This document shows, piece by piece, positions 23,589 to 31,688 of a stretch of 58,342 nt of DNA. Source of the DNA: Thiothrix sp. GTDB taxonomy: Bacteria; Pseudomonadota; Gammaproteobacteria; Thiotrichales; Thiotrichaceae. The notes below the pieces were generated by a model that saw only the letters and a program-made list of their open reading frames with translations, had not been told where the DNA came from and ran no database searches. How positions within the stretch are numbered: the stretch's first letter is position 1; every line of letters starts with the position of its first letter. The translations under genes and the position numbers were made by a program. Location of the stretch: NCBI GenBank assembly GCA_020442915.1, contig JAGRJD010000068.1, positions 1 to 58,342 of the forward strand. Direction: 5' to 3'.

Positions 23589-24462
23589 GCCTGGAACAGT
23601 TACCTACCGTGCAGACAATGGCAGGGCTTACATCACATTGAACAGACCGGAAAAGCGCAATGCCATGACCGAGGCGATGTGGGGTCTGTTGATGGATTGT
23701 TATGACCAGGCTGAAGCCGACGATGATGTCAGGGTGGTTGTCCTTGGCTCGGAAGGTGACGACTTTTGTGCCGGCCATGATCTTTCCGAGGTAGGCAATC
23801 AGTATGGTGAAGAACCCGGTGGTGGCGGTAACTGGCGCCGGCCCAGTCAAAGGGCACGACTGAAATACGACAAGATGTATGTCGAGCGCCTTCAGCGAAT
23901 TTTCAATGCCCTCAAACCGACAATTGCCCTGGTGAAAGGTTATTGCCTTGGAGGCGGACTGTATATGGTTGAGGCTTCTGATCTTGTGATTGCTGCAGAC
24001 ACCGCGAAATTTGGCCATCCGGAGCAAAAACTGGGCCTTTCTGGTGCAGCTTATTTCGATGCCTGGGAAATCATGACCCTGGGAGCACGCAAAGCACGGG
24101 AGTTGCTACTGCTGGGGGAGGTCTGGCCTGCTCAGGAGGCTTATGCGAACGGCCTGATCAACAAGGTCGTTCCACTGGGCAGCCTGAAGAAACAGGGCGA
24201 TATCTGGGCGGAAAAAATTGTTCGCCAACCTCGTGATGGTATCGCCATGGGCAAGGCAGCAACCGGTATCGCCCTGCAGTCTTTGGGGGTGACATCACAA
24301 TTTGGTTATGGGCATGTGTTGCACACGCTGGCGACCAACCTGCGTTATGAGCCGGGCGAATTCAATTTCATCAAGGAGCGTCGCGACAAGGGTGTACGTG
24401 TATCAACCCACGAGCGTGAAGCATTTTATGAAACTGACAGAGACGAGAGCGTTGGATTATGA
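23581..24462 (+). CDS. Crotonase-superfamily protein, one catalytic glutamate retained
   Basis: A 293-residue enoyl-CoA hydratase/isomerase relative. ITLNRPEKRNAM and DDFCAGHDLSEV are family motifs. Position 144 of the hydratases is Tyr128 here (GGGLYMVEASD), while Glu164 is kept as Glu148 (GHPEQKLGL). A single-Glu active site is typical of isomerases or other crotonase reactions rather than syn-hydration. The start ATG 23581 lies six bases after AAGGAGG; the preceding ATG at 23575 abuts it. A Gly-rich loop GEEPGGGGNWRRP near residue 77 is unusual. It overlaps the ligase gene by 4 bp. Confidence 0.88.
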   Translation: MSEPGTVTYRADNGRAYITLNRPEKRNAMTEAMWGLLMDCYDQAEADDDVRVVVLGSEGDDFCAGHDLSEVGNQYGEEPGGGGNWRRPSQRARLKYDKMYVERLQRIFNALKPTIALVKGYCLGGGLYMVEASDLVIAADTAKFGHPEQKLGLSGAAYFDAWEIMTLGARKARELLLLGEVWPAQEAYANGLINKVVPLGSLKKQGDIWAEKIVRQPRDGIAMGKAATGIALQSLGVTSQFGYGHVLHTLATNLRYEPGEFNFIKERRDKGVRVSTHEREAFYETDRDESVGL

Positions 24463-26027
24463 CTGAGCAGAATCTATTGCTGACCCAGTTCAGCACCTTC
24501 GCTGATGCACAGGAGCAATTCAGCAAGGAGCGTTTGTGGGACCTTCTGGACGGTAATGAGGAAAAACTCAACTTGGCACATGAGTGTATTGATCGTCATG
24601 CTCCTTCTGACGAGACGGCGATCATCGTTTCCCACGCAGACGGGCATGATGAGCTGATCAGTTGGACAGAGCTTGCGGCAATATCCTCCAGGGTTGCGCA
24701 CTATCTGGTTAGTTGTCGTGTTGCCAAGGGCGACCGGGTTGCCCTGATGCTGGATCCGGGTCTGCCGTTCTATGCCTGCCTGTTCGGCATTCTGAAAGCT
24801 GGAGCAGTTGTCGTACCTTTGTTCACCCTGTTCGGTCCGGAAGCTATTGCGGTCCGCCTGCGTGAAGCAGGTGCCGGGCTTGTCCTGACTAACGCTGAAA
24901 AAGAAGCCGAAATCGTTGAGCTGGATCAATACACCGTTCAGATCGTTGATGCTCCTTTTCTTGAGCGTCTGTCGCATTTGCCGGATCGTTTCGGTCCACA
25001 GACAAAGGCATCCGATCCGGCCATTCTGCAGTTCACCTCAGGTACGACACGTGACATTCCGGCGGCAGTGATGCAGCGGCACAAATCAATCGTGATTTTG
25101 CTCATGTCTGCGCTTTATGCAACGGGTATTCGTCCCGGCGACCGGTTTTTCAGCCCCTCTTCTCCGGGGTGGTCACATGGTCTCTGGCCAGGAACCCTTT
25201 CACCGCTTGCCCTGGGTGTTCCGACCGGAACGATTGCAGGCAGGTTTGATCCGGTTCGGCTGCTACGTGTTCTATCGAAGCACAAGATTAGCAACATGAC
25301 GGCGGCGGCCACGCATTATCGCATGATCCGCAACAGTGGTGCTGCGGAGGGGCTGTCTTTCGCATTGAAGAAACTTTCCTTCGGAGGTGAACCGATGGAC
25401 GACACAACCTCGCGTTACATAGAGGAAACTTTCGGGTGTCCGGTTTGCAGCATCTACGGCAACTCGGAAGTTGGTGCGATTCTTGTCCATTATCCTGGAG
25501 CTGATGACATTGAGGTGCGGCCTGGCAGTCTGGGCAAGCCATTACCCGGGGTAAAAGTCGAGGTACACGATGGTGATGGCAACCGATGCGCTCCGAATGT
25601 GGTCGGTGAGTTGGTGGTCCTGCGACGGGGTGAGTGGTTGCAGACCCAGGATCTGGGGCGTGAAGACCCCGACGGATACTTCTACTACGCAGGACGTGCT
25701 GATGACGTCATCATTTCTGCTGGTTATACGATCAGTGCGGTCGAAGTCGAAAATGTGATCCTGCAACATCCGGATATACAGGAAGTCGGTGTGGTTGGTG
25801 TGCCTGATGAGCTGCGCGGACTGGTCGTTGCTGCCTTTGTCATGTCTGATCGTGAAGGGAATGAAGCCTTTACGGAGGAGATTCGCGACATTGTGCGCGA
25901 ACGACTGGGGCGGCACGAGTATCCACGCAAAGTGGTATTTGTGACCGAGTTGCCGAAGAACCCGGCTGGCAAGGTCGACCGTCGCAGGCTCAGGGAAAAT
26001 GCTGTGGTAACTGTGGTGACAGGATAA
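24459..26027 (+). CDS. AMP-forming acyl-CoA synthetase (ANL superfamily)
   Basis: A 522-residue adenylating ligase of the medium-chain/benzoate type. The P-loop is LQFTSGTTRDIPAAVMQRHK. The adenine-binding motif is SIYGNSEVGAIL. The hinge is YYAGRADDVIISAGYTISAV, and the C-terminal catalytic Lys is in NPAGKVDRR. It activates a carboxylate to its CoA thioester with ATP, most likely the acid imported by the TRAP system encoded downstream. Specificity for aliphatic, aromatic or terpenoid acids cannot be judged. It overlaps the upstream crotonase by 4 bp; 130 bp with no visible feature separate it from the SDR gene. Confidence 0.93.
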   Translation: MTEQNLLLTQFSTFADAQEQFSKERLWDLLDGNEEKLNLAHECIDRHAPSDETAIIVSHADGHDELISWTELAAISSRVAHYLVSCRVAKGDRVALMLDPGLPFYACLFGILKAGAVVVPLFTLFGPEAIAVRLREAGAGLVLTNAEKEAEIVELDQYTVQIVDAPFLERLSHLPDRFGPQTKASDPAILQFTSGTTRDIPAAVMQRHKSIVILLMSALYATGIRPGDRFFSPSSPGWSHGLWPGTLSPLALGVPTGTIAGRFDPVRLLRVLSKHKISNMTAAATHYRMIRNSGAAEGLSFALKKLSFGGEPMDDTTSRYIEETFGCPVCSIYGNSEVGAILVHYPGADDIEVRPGSLGKPLPGVKVEVHDGDGNRCAPNVVGELVVLRRGEWLQTQDLGREDPDGYFYYAGRADDVIISAGYTISAVEVENVILQHPDIQEVGVVGVPDELRGLVVAAFVMSDREGNEAFTEEIRDIVRERLGRHEYPRKVVFVTELPKNPAGKVDRRRLRENAVVTVVTG

Positions 26028-26157
26028 GGCTGGCAGCAGACCTTGACATCCGTGATTGACTCAATGGTACCCCGGTGGAAGTGCCAGGTGTAGCTGGGAT
26101 GATCAGGGAGTTTTGATGCCGTCAGTCTGTTAGTGAATAAACTGAGGAGGAAAGGTG

Positions 26158-26928
26158 ATGAGGCTTGAAAACAAGCGTGTGATCATTACAGCAGCTGGTT
26201 CTGGCATGGGAGCCGCTGGTGCAAGGCTGTTTGCAAAAGAAGGTGCGAAACTTGCACTGCTGGACCGCGATGGCACCGCACTGGAGACGTTAGCGGCCGA
26301 AATCCGCAACAAAGGAGGTGAGGTCACAATCCATCAAGTCGACCTGACGGATCGGATTGCGACTGATGCCGCTGTCAGGATGGCGATCTCGACACTTGGC
26401 GGGGTTGACGTGTTGTGGAGCCATGCCGGTCTGCCGGCACCCACTGACGTCAGCAATCTGGATTTTACCGCACTGGACAAGTCGACTGCACTGAACATCA
26501 CGTCAGCCATCCAGATATCGGGAATTGTCCTGCCACACATGCAGAAGCAGAAGTCGGGCTCCATCGTTTTCACATCATCTGCTGTCGGGTTGGTTGGATC
26601 GGCATTCAGCCCTGTCTATTCAGCCCTCAAGGCTGGCGTCGTGGGGCTCACCAAGGGCCTGTCAGTACGATACGCTGCCGATAATGTTCGGGTGAATGCG
26701 CTTTGTCCCGGTCCAATCTCGACCCCAATGCTGCACAACGATTTCATTACCGGTGATGATCGGTTCGGCAAGCAGGAGAATCTGCAAAGGGCCATTTCCG
26801 CTGTACCGATGGGCAGGGTTGGAGAGCCTGCGGAGGTTGCCATGGCCGCCCTTTGGCTGGCATCTGATGATGCCTCCTATGTAACAGGCGTTGCCCTGCC
26901 AGTTGATGGTGGGCAAACAGCAAGATGA
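26158..26928 (+). CDS. Short-chain dehydrogenase/reductase (SDR)
   Basis: A 256-residue classical SDR. TAAGSGMGAAGARLF is the glycine-rich cofactor loop, LLDRDG has the acidic residue after strand 2 that favours NAD(H), and SHAG replaces the usual NNAG. The catalytic Ser is in FTSSAVG with Tyr and Lys in YSALKAG (the usual YxxxK). The C-terminus is YVTGVALPVDGGQT. GAGGAGG lies seven bases before ATG 26158, so this start is better than the GTG at 26155. In the islet it probably oxidises a 3-hydroxyacyl-CoA or alcohol intermediate. Substrate unknown. Confidence 0.9.
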   Translation: MRLENKRVIITAAGSGMGAAGARLFAKEGAKLALLDRDGTALETLAAEIRNKGGEVTIHQVDLTDRIATDAAVRMAISTLGGVDVLWSHAGLPAPTDVSNLDFTALDKSTALNITSAIQISGIVLPHMQKQKSGSIVFTSSAVGLVGSAFSPVYSALKAGVVGLTKGLSVRYAADNVRVNALCPGPISTPMLHNDFITGDDRFGKQENLQRAISAVPMGRVGEPAEVAMAALWLASDDASYVTGVALPVDGGQTAR

Positions 26929-27005
26929 AACCATGCATAAGCATCAATCGTAATGACCAATGCCCCTTGAGCAGGGCGGTAATGAGAGATTAAAGGGAGG
27001 ACACG

Positions 27006-28025
27006 ATGTTTCAATTGAAAAAGAACCTGGTTGCTGCAGTTGCAATGGCGATCTGCATAACCTCAACCATTATCACTTCACCTGCCATGGCAAAAGACCT
27101 GAAATTTTCCATCTTTTTACCGGACGGTGCAACGGTCGTCCAGCGGGCGCTTCTACCCTATGCCAAAAAGATCGAAGAAGTCACCAATGGTGAATTGACG
27201 GTCACACCTTATACAGGCAGTGCTCTGGGTGGTGGAGCCGAGCAGCTTTCTCTCGTCGAGACCGGTGTGGCTGATATTGCGTTTATTGTTCCCAGTTATT
27301 CGCGTGGCCGTTTTCCGGTGACCGAACTTGGCCTGTTGCCGTTTGCCTTTAACAGTGGTTTGCAGGGTGGTCATGTGCTGCGTGCCATGTACGATGATTA
27401 TATGCAGGAAGAGTATGAGGGCCTGCAAATGCTCCTTCTGGGCGTGACCGCACCCAGCGCTATCCTGACAACCAATGTGGCTCTGGCGAGCCTTGACGCC
27501 ATGAAGGGCGTCAAGCTGCGTGGTACCGGTGGCAGCCAGAATGCAGTACTTGAAGAACTCGGCATAAATCTTGTTAGTTTGCCGATCAGCGAAGGCTATC
27601 TGGCAATGGAGCGGGGTGTCATTCAGGGAACGATTCTTCCTCTGTCAAGCGCTCCGGGCCTGAAACTCGAGGAGATCATCAAATATGTCAACGAGGTGAA
27701 CTTCTCGGCAACCCCGGTTCTGGTGGCAATGAACATTGATGTCTGGGAAAGCCTGACCCCAAAACAACAGGAGGCAATTGATGCACTCTCGGCAGAGTAC
27801 TCGGATATCCTGTCACTGGCCTATGACAATGATGTAGATCGTGGCCGCACGGTTTTGGCTGAAGCCGGTGCCAAGACAGTCAATTTCAGCGCTGAGGATA
27901 TTGCGACCCTACACAATATGGCCAGCCCTATCTGGAGTGAATGGATCAAGGCTGCCAAGGCAGACGGTATGGACGGAGAAACCATCATGAACCGTTTCAG
28001 GACCCTGATTAAAGAGCAGGAGTAA
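27006..28025 (+). CDS. TRAP transporter substrate-binding protein (DctP family)
   Basis: A 339-residue periplasmic binding protein. A signal peptide spans about residues 1-30 and ends PAMAKD. KGVKLRGTGGSQNAVLEELG contains the conserved Arg that salt-bridges the ligand carboxylate in DctP proteins. NEVNFSATPVLVAMNIDVWE and LTPKQQEAI are typical of the family. Ligands are therefore organic acids. AGGGAGG precedes the ATG. The membrane subunits follow at 29658-31570, with the aldehyde dehydrogenase inserted between, an unusual gene order that ties that enzyme to the transported compound. Confidence 0.93.
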   Translation: MFQLKKNLVAAVAMAICITSTIITSPAMAKDLKFSIFLPDGATVVQRALLPYAKKIEEVTNGELTVTPYTGSALGGGAEQLSLVETGVADIAFIVPSYSRGRFPVTELGLLPFAFNSGLQGGHVLRAMYDDYMQEEYEGLQMLLLGVTAPSAILTTNVALASLDAMKGVKLRGTGGSQNAVLEELGINLVSLPISEGYLAMERGVIQGTILPLSSAPGLKLEEIIKYVNEVNFSATPVLVAMNIDVWESLTPKQQEAIDALSAEYSDILSLAYDNDVDRGRTVLAEAGAKTVNFSAEDIATLHNMASPIWSEWIKAAKADGMDGETIMNRFRTLIKEQE

Positions 28026-28143
28026 ACCGCTTCCTCATCCAACAGGTTTGGAAACAGAAATGAGTGAAGTTCGACACACTGGGTCGGCTTCACTTTCCTT
28101 GCCGAAAATACATTGGATTGTGCCTACAAACAACGGAGGCAAC

Positions 28144-29547
28144 ATGAACAACTTTCAGCTACTGATCGGTGGCAGACTTGAAGATGGATCAGGCTCGATG
28201 GATGTGGTCAACCCGGCGACGGAAAAGCCCTTTGCAGCAGCACCGGTGGCATCTGAAGATCAGATCGACCGGGCAATTGCTGCCGCCAGGAACGCCTTTG
28301 ATGCCTGGCGGGAAACACCCTTCGCCGAGAGACGTGACACCCTGAGCCGGGTTATTGATGCCATTGCATCCGATCGTGATGAACTTGCGCGTCTGCTCAC
28401 CCTTGAACAGGGTAAGCCGTTGTCAGCCGCCATGGGTGAGGTTGACACTACACTCGAATACATGCGCTATTTTGCAGGCCTTGACATTCCTGTCGAGGTC
28501 ATTGCAGAAGATGCCGACAGAAAAGTCGAAATTCACCGGGTCGCGCTTGGGCCGGTAGCAGCGATTGTGCCGTGGAACTACCCACTGCTCCTGATGGCTT
28601 TCAAACTTCCTCCGGCCCTGCTTGCCGGAAACACGGTTGTCCTGAAACCAGCACCAACCACCCCGCTTTCTGCATTACGTTTTGGTGCACTGGTTGCCGA
28701 CATTGTTCCACCCGGAGTCATCAATGTGATCGCCGGTGGTGATGAGGTCGGCCCAAGGCTGACATCCGATCCACGTATTGCCAAGATATCCTTCACCGGC
28801 TCTACGGCTACCGGCCACCTGATTATGGCCTCTGCGGCTTCCAATCTCACACGCATTACACTGGAGCTGGGCGGCAACGACCCGGCCCTGATCCTGCCTG
28901 ACAGCGATCTGGAAAAGGTCATGCCGATGATTTTTGCCTTTGCATTCGGGAACTCCGGGCAGGTATGCCGGGCCATTAAACGGGTTTATGTTCCCCGGCC
29001 AATGATGGACAAGGCAGGTGCTATCCTCTCGTCCCTTTGCGGCAAGGCAATGGTTGGCGACGGGATGGGGCCGGATATCCAGTTTGGTCCGGTTCAGAAT
29101 GCCCAGCAGTATCAAAGGGTGTTGCGTCTTTTCGAGGCTGGTGCAAGCCAGGGATGTGTACTTCCCGGCGGTGGCCCGGTCAAGGGGGCAGGCTATTTTT
29201 TCCGTCCCACAGTGATTGCTGGTGTACCTAATGACAATCCGCTGGTTCTGGAAGAGCAATTCGGCCCAGTCATTCCACTTGTTGCGTATGACGATATGGA
29301 AGAAGCCATTCAGTTGGCAAATTCCGGATCGTTCGGTCTTGCCGCATCGGTCTGGGGCAATGACAGCACGGAAACCCGGCGTATTGCGGGTCGGCTGGAT
29401 GCAGGAACCGTTTGGATCAATAAACATGGTGACCGGCTACCGAACCTGCCTATTGCCGGTGCTAAACATTCAGGCATCGGTGTCGAGCTTGGACAGCTTG
29501 GCCTGCTTGAATACACGCAAATAAAGGTCATCAATCAGGCCATCTGA
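28144..29547 (+). CDS. NAD(P)-dependent aldehyde dehydrogenase
   Basis: A 467-residue ALDH-superfamily enzyme. PWNYPLLLMAFKLPPALLAG is the usual substrate-tunnel motif, SFTGSTATG the cofactor loop, LELGGND contains the catalytic base Glu241, and NSGQVCRA contains the nucleophile Cys275. EEQFGPVIPL and the C-terminal tail are standard. The start at ATG 28144 follows CGGAGG; an in-frame ATG at 28048 lacks a site and adds an unconserved extension. It sits between the TRAP binding protein and the TRAP permeases, so it probably oxidises an aldehyde formed in the pathway, such as one released from a CoA ester by a crotonase-type lyase. Confidence 0.93.
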   Translation: MNNFQLLIGGRLEDGSGSMDVVNPATEKPFAAAPVASEDQIDRAIAAARNAFDAWRETPFAERRDTLSRVIDAIASDRDELARLLTLEQGKPLSAAMGEVDTTLEYMRYFAGLDIPVEVIAEDADRKVEIHRVALGPVAAIVPWNYPLLLMAFKLPPALLAGNTVVLKPAPTTPLSALRFGALVADIVPPGVINVIAGGDEVGPRLTSDPRIAKISFTGSTATGHLIMASAASNLTRITLELGGNDPALILPDSDLEKVMPMIFAFAFGNSGQVCRAIKRVYVPRPMMDKAGAILSSLCGKAMVGDGMGPDIQFGPVQNAQQYQRVLRLFEAGASQGCVLPGGGPVKGAGYFFRPTVIAGVPNDNPLVLEEQFGPVIPLVAYDDMEEAIQLANSGSFGLAASVWGNDSTETRRIAGRLDAGTVWINKHGDRLPNLPIAGAKHSGIGVELGQLGLLEYTQIKVINQAI

Positions 29548-29657
29548 ATATCCCGGATCGCCGCAATTTTGCCGTAGCGACCCCCGATGGATCGAAGCGG
29601 CTTGGCGATCCTTGTCAAGTCAGGTGGGAAAAAGCGTGAAATGTGAGGAGAACCATG

Positions 29658-30263
29658 ATGGACAAATCTGAGAAGCAAGCCGGACAGGACTCGTTCAGGC
29701 AGTCTCAACCCAGCTTCAGCACCGGAGCCCGGGGCGATGTGGTGCCACAGGGATCGATGGGGACCGTTGCTGCAATTTCAAATTTTGTGGAATGGCTGAG
29801 TCGTGCTGCAAACCTGGCGGCGATGATAGCGTTGTTTCTCATCGTGGCTATCGTCACGGTGGATGTGACGGTCCGGACATTTCTGAATGTGTCTGTTCCA
29901 GGGGCATCGGAAATAGCCGGCCTCCTTCAGGCGCTGATGGTATTTTTGGGGTTAGCCTACACGTTGCGGGTCGGGCAGCATATCAAGGTAGATATGTTTG
30001 CAGAAAAACTACCTGAAGGGGCGCGGAAATTCGTGGATGTCGTTTTATCGATCATTGCGCTCCTGGTGTTCCTTTTTATCACATTTGCAATGTTCGATGT
30101 CGCTACCGGACCCCGTGCCTCGCGCGAAACCTCTGACCTTCTTGCGATACACCTTCAACCGTTCAAGATCGCTGCTTCGGTTGGAGTCGGACTGATGTGT
30201 CTGGAAATCCTGCTTCAGATATTGCGCCTTCTTTCTGGAAAAAAGGAGCCGGTTTACCCATGA
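29658..30263 (+). CDS. TRAP transporter small permease (DctQ family)
   Basis: A 201-residue membrane protein with four hydrophobic segments. RAANLAAMIALFLIVAIVTV is the first and QALMVFLGLAYTLRVGQHIK is the conserved DctQ region. The N-terminal 45 residues are polar and longer than usual. The start could be ATG 29655 or 29658 behind GAGGAG; 29658 has the better spacing. It pairs with the large permease, whose gene overlaps by 4 bp, to form the Na+-driven importer fed by the binding protein encoded upstream. Confidence 0.88.
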   Translation: MDKSEKQAGQDSFRQSQPSFSTGARGDVVPQGSMGTVAAISNFVEWLSRAANLAAMIALFLIVAIVTVDVTVRTFLNVSVPGASEIAGLLQALMVFLGLAYTLRVGQHIKVDMFAEKLPEGARKFVDVVLSIIALLVFLFITFAMFDVATGPRASRETSDLLAIHLQPFKIAASVGVGLMCLEILLQILRLLSGKKEPVYP

Positions 30264-31570
30264 GCTTTGTTGCAGTTGGAATATTGGGCATTGCACTGAT
30301 GCTTGCCCTGATCGCCCTTCGCATGCCTGTCGGTTTCGCTATGACGACAGTCGGACTAGGGGGGATTGGTGTTGTTTACTCCTGGAAACTTGGCCCGGTA
30401 ATCGGTGCCGCCGGCATTACGCCCTTCGCGTCCGCCAATGATTTCATCTTTACGGCTATTCCCCTGTTTATTTTGATGGGTAGCATCGCTTTTCGTTCGG
30501 AGATCAGTTCAGAAATGTTCGAAACGGCGCGGAAATGGGTTGGTCATTGGCCAGGTGGACTGGCATGCTCGACGGTCGCAACCTGTTCCGGCTTTGCCGC
30601 CGCTTCTGGCTCCAGCATTGCGACAGCTGCCGCCCTGTCGCCTCTCACAATCCCCGAAATGCGTTCAAGCGGTTTTGATGATCGTCTTGCCACTGGTGTT
30701 GTCGCTGCCGGGGGTACACTGGGCATCCTGATTCCGCCAAGTGTGGGGCTGCTGATTTATGCCCTGATCACCGATCAGTCTATCGGCAAACTGTTCATCG
30801 CCGGTGTTTTACCTGGTCTGCTGATGACAATCTTGTTTGTCGGTGTGATTGTGGCCTGGTCTCTCTTCCGGCCAGACCATGCGCCACGCTCCCGACGGTT
30901 CAGTTGGAAAGAACGGTTCATTGCACTGCGTGGTGTAATCGCCATTACCGCCCTGTTTCTGCTCGTCATGGGCGGAATTTATGGAGGACTCTTTACGCCA
31001 ACCGAAGCCGCTGCCATCGGAGCATCCGGCTCAATGCTGATTGCTTTACTGAAGCGCAAGATGACCATGCAGCTATTGTATGACTCGCTGAAGGAAACTG
31101 TGCAGACCACCTGCATGATTTTCATGATCATCATTGGTGCCCATTTTTTCAGTGTTTTCCTCGCGACAACACAAGTTCCATCGAATCTGGCCGGCTTCGT
31201 CGGTGCTCTTCCGTTTTCGCGCTACGTCATTCTCACGATCATCATCGTCATGTATCTGATCTTGGGTTGTGTCCTTGACGTTCTGGCGATGATCGTCCTG
31301 ACGGTCCCTATTGTATTTCCGGCGATGATGGCCTTGGGGTTCGACCCCATCTGGTTCGGAGTGATCATCGTCATTGTGATGGAGATGGCCCTGATTACAC
31401 CGCCTGTGGGCATGAACGTGTTTGTGATCAATGCGACGTATCCGGACGTACCGCTGATCTCCGTCTTTGCCGGTGTCCTGCCCTTTCTTCTTGCACAATT
31501 AATCCTGATACTTTTGCTTACCGTGTTTCCGGCAATTGCTCTCTGGCTTCCTGCCCTCATGTTCGGTTGA
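30260..31570 (+). CDS. TRAP transporter large permease (DctM family)
   Basis: A 436-residue inner-membrane protein with about eleven or twelve membrane spans. ALIALRMPVGFAMTTVGLGG near the start, ATCSGFAAASGSSIATAAAL, TLGILIPPSVGLLIYALITD, and the C-terminal ITPPVGMNVFVINATYP are the family's conserved blocks. The chosen start ATG 30260 overlaps the small-permease stop as ATGA and has AAGGAG before it. This completes a three-part TRAP system for an organic acid and is the last gene of the islet. A weak hairpin follows at 31573. Confidence 0.94.
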   Translation: MSFVAVGILGIALMLALIALRMPVGFAMTTVGLGGIGVVYSWKLGPVIGAAGITPFASANDFIFTAIPLFILMGSIAFRSEISSEMFETARKWVGHWPGGLACSTVATCSGFAAASGSSIATAAALSPLTIPEMRSSGFDDRLATGVVAAGGTLGILIPPSVGLLIYALITDQSIGKLFIAGVLPGLLMTILFVGVIVAWSLFRPDHAPRSRRFSWKERFIALRGVIAITALFLLVMGGIYGGLFTPTEAAAIGASGSMLIALLKRKMTMQLLYDSLKETVQTTCMIFMIIIGAHFFSVFLATTQVPSNLAGFVGALPFSRYVILTIIIVMYLILGCVLDVLAMIVLTVPIVFPAMMALGFDPIWFGVIIVIVMEMALITPPVGMNVFVINATYPDVPLISVFAGVLPFLLAQLILILLLTVFPAIALWLPALMFG

Positions 31571-31572
31571 TT

Positions 31573-31600
31573 GGCGAGCCGTATTGGTAAACGGCCCGCC
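31573..31600 (+). terminator. Weak hairpin after the TRAP operon
   Basis: GGCGAGCCGT (31573-31582) pairs with ACGGCCCGCC (31591-31600) with one mismatch and an eight-base loop. Only a short TTGTTT follows. It marks the right end of the islet; the remaining 88 bp before the next gene show nothing else. Confidence 0.4.
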
Positions 31601-31688
31601 ATTGTTTCGGAAATTTTCCGGGGCCACCCTTCTTTATTCCGGATGTGCAGGTACGCCATGAGAAGGATGTCGTAGCAGCTTATTCGGG

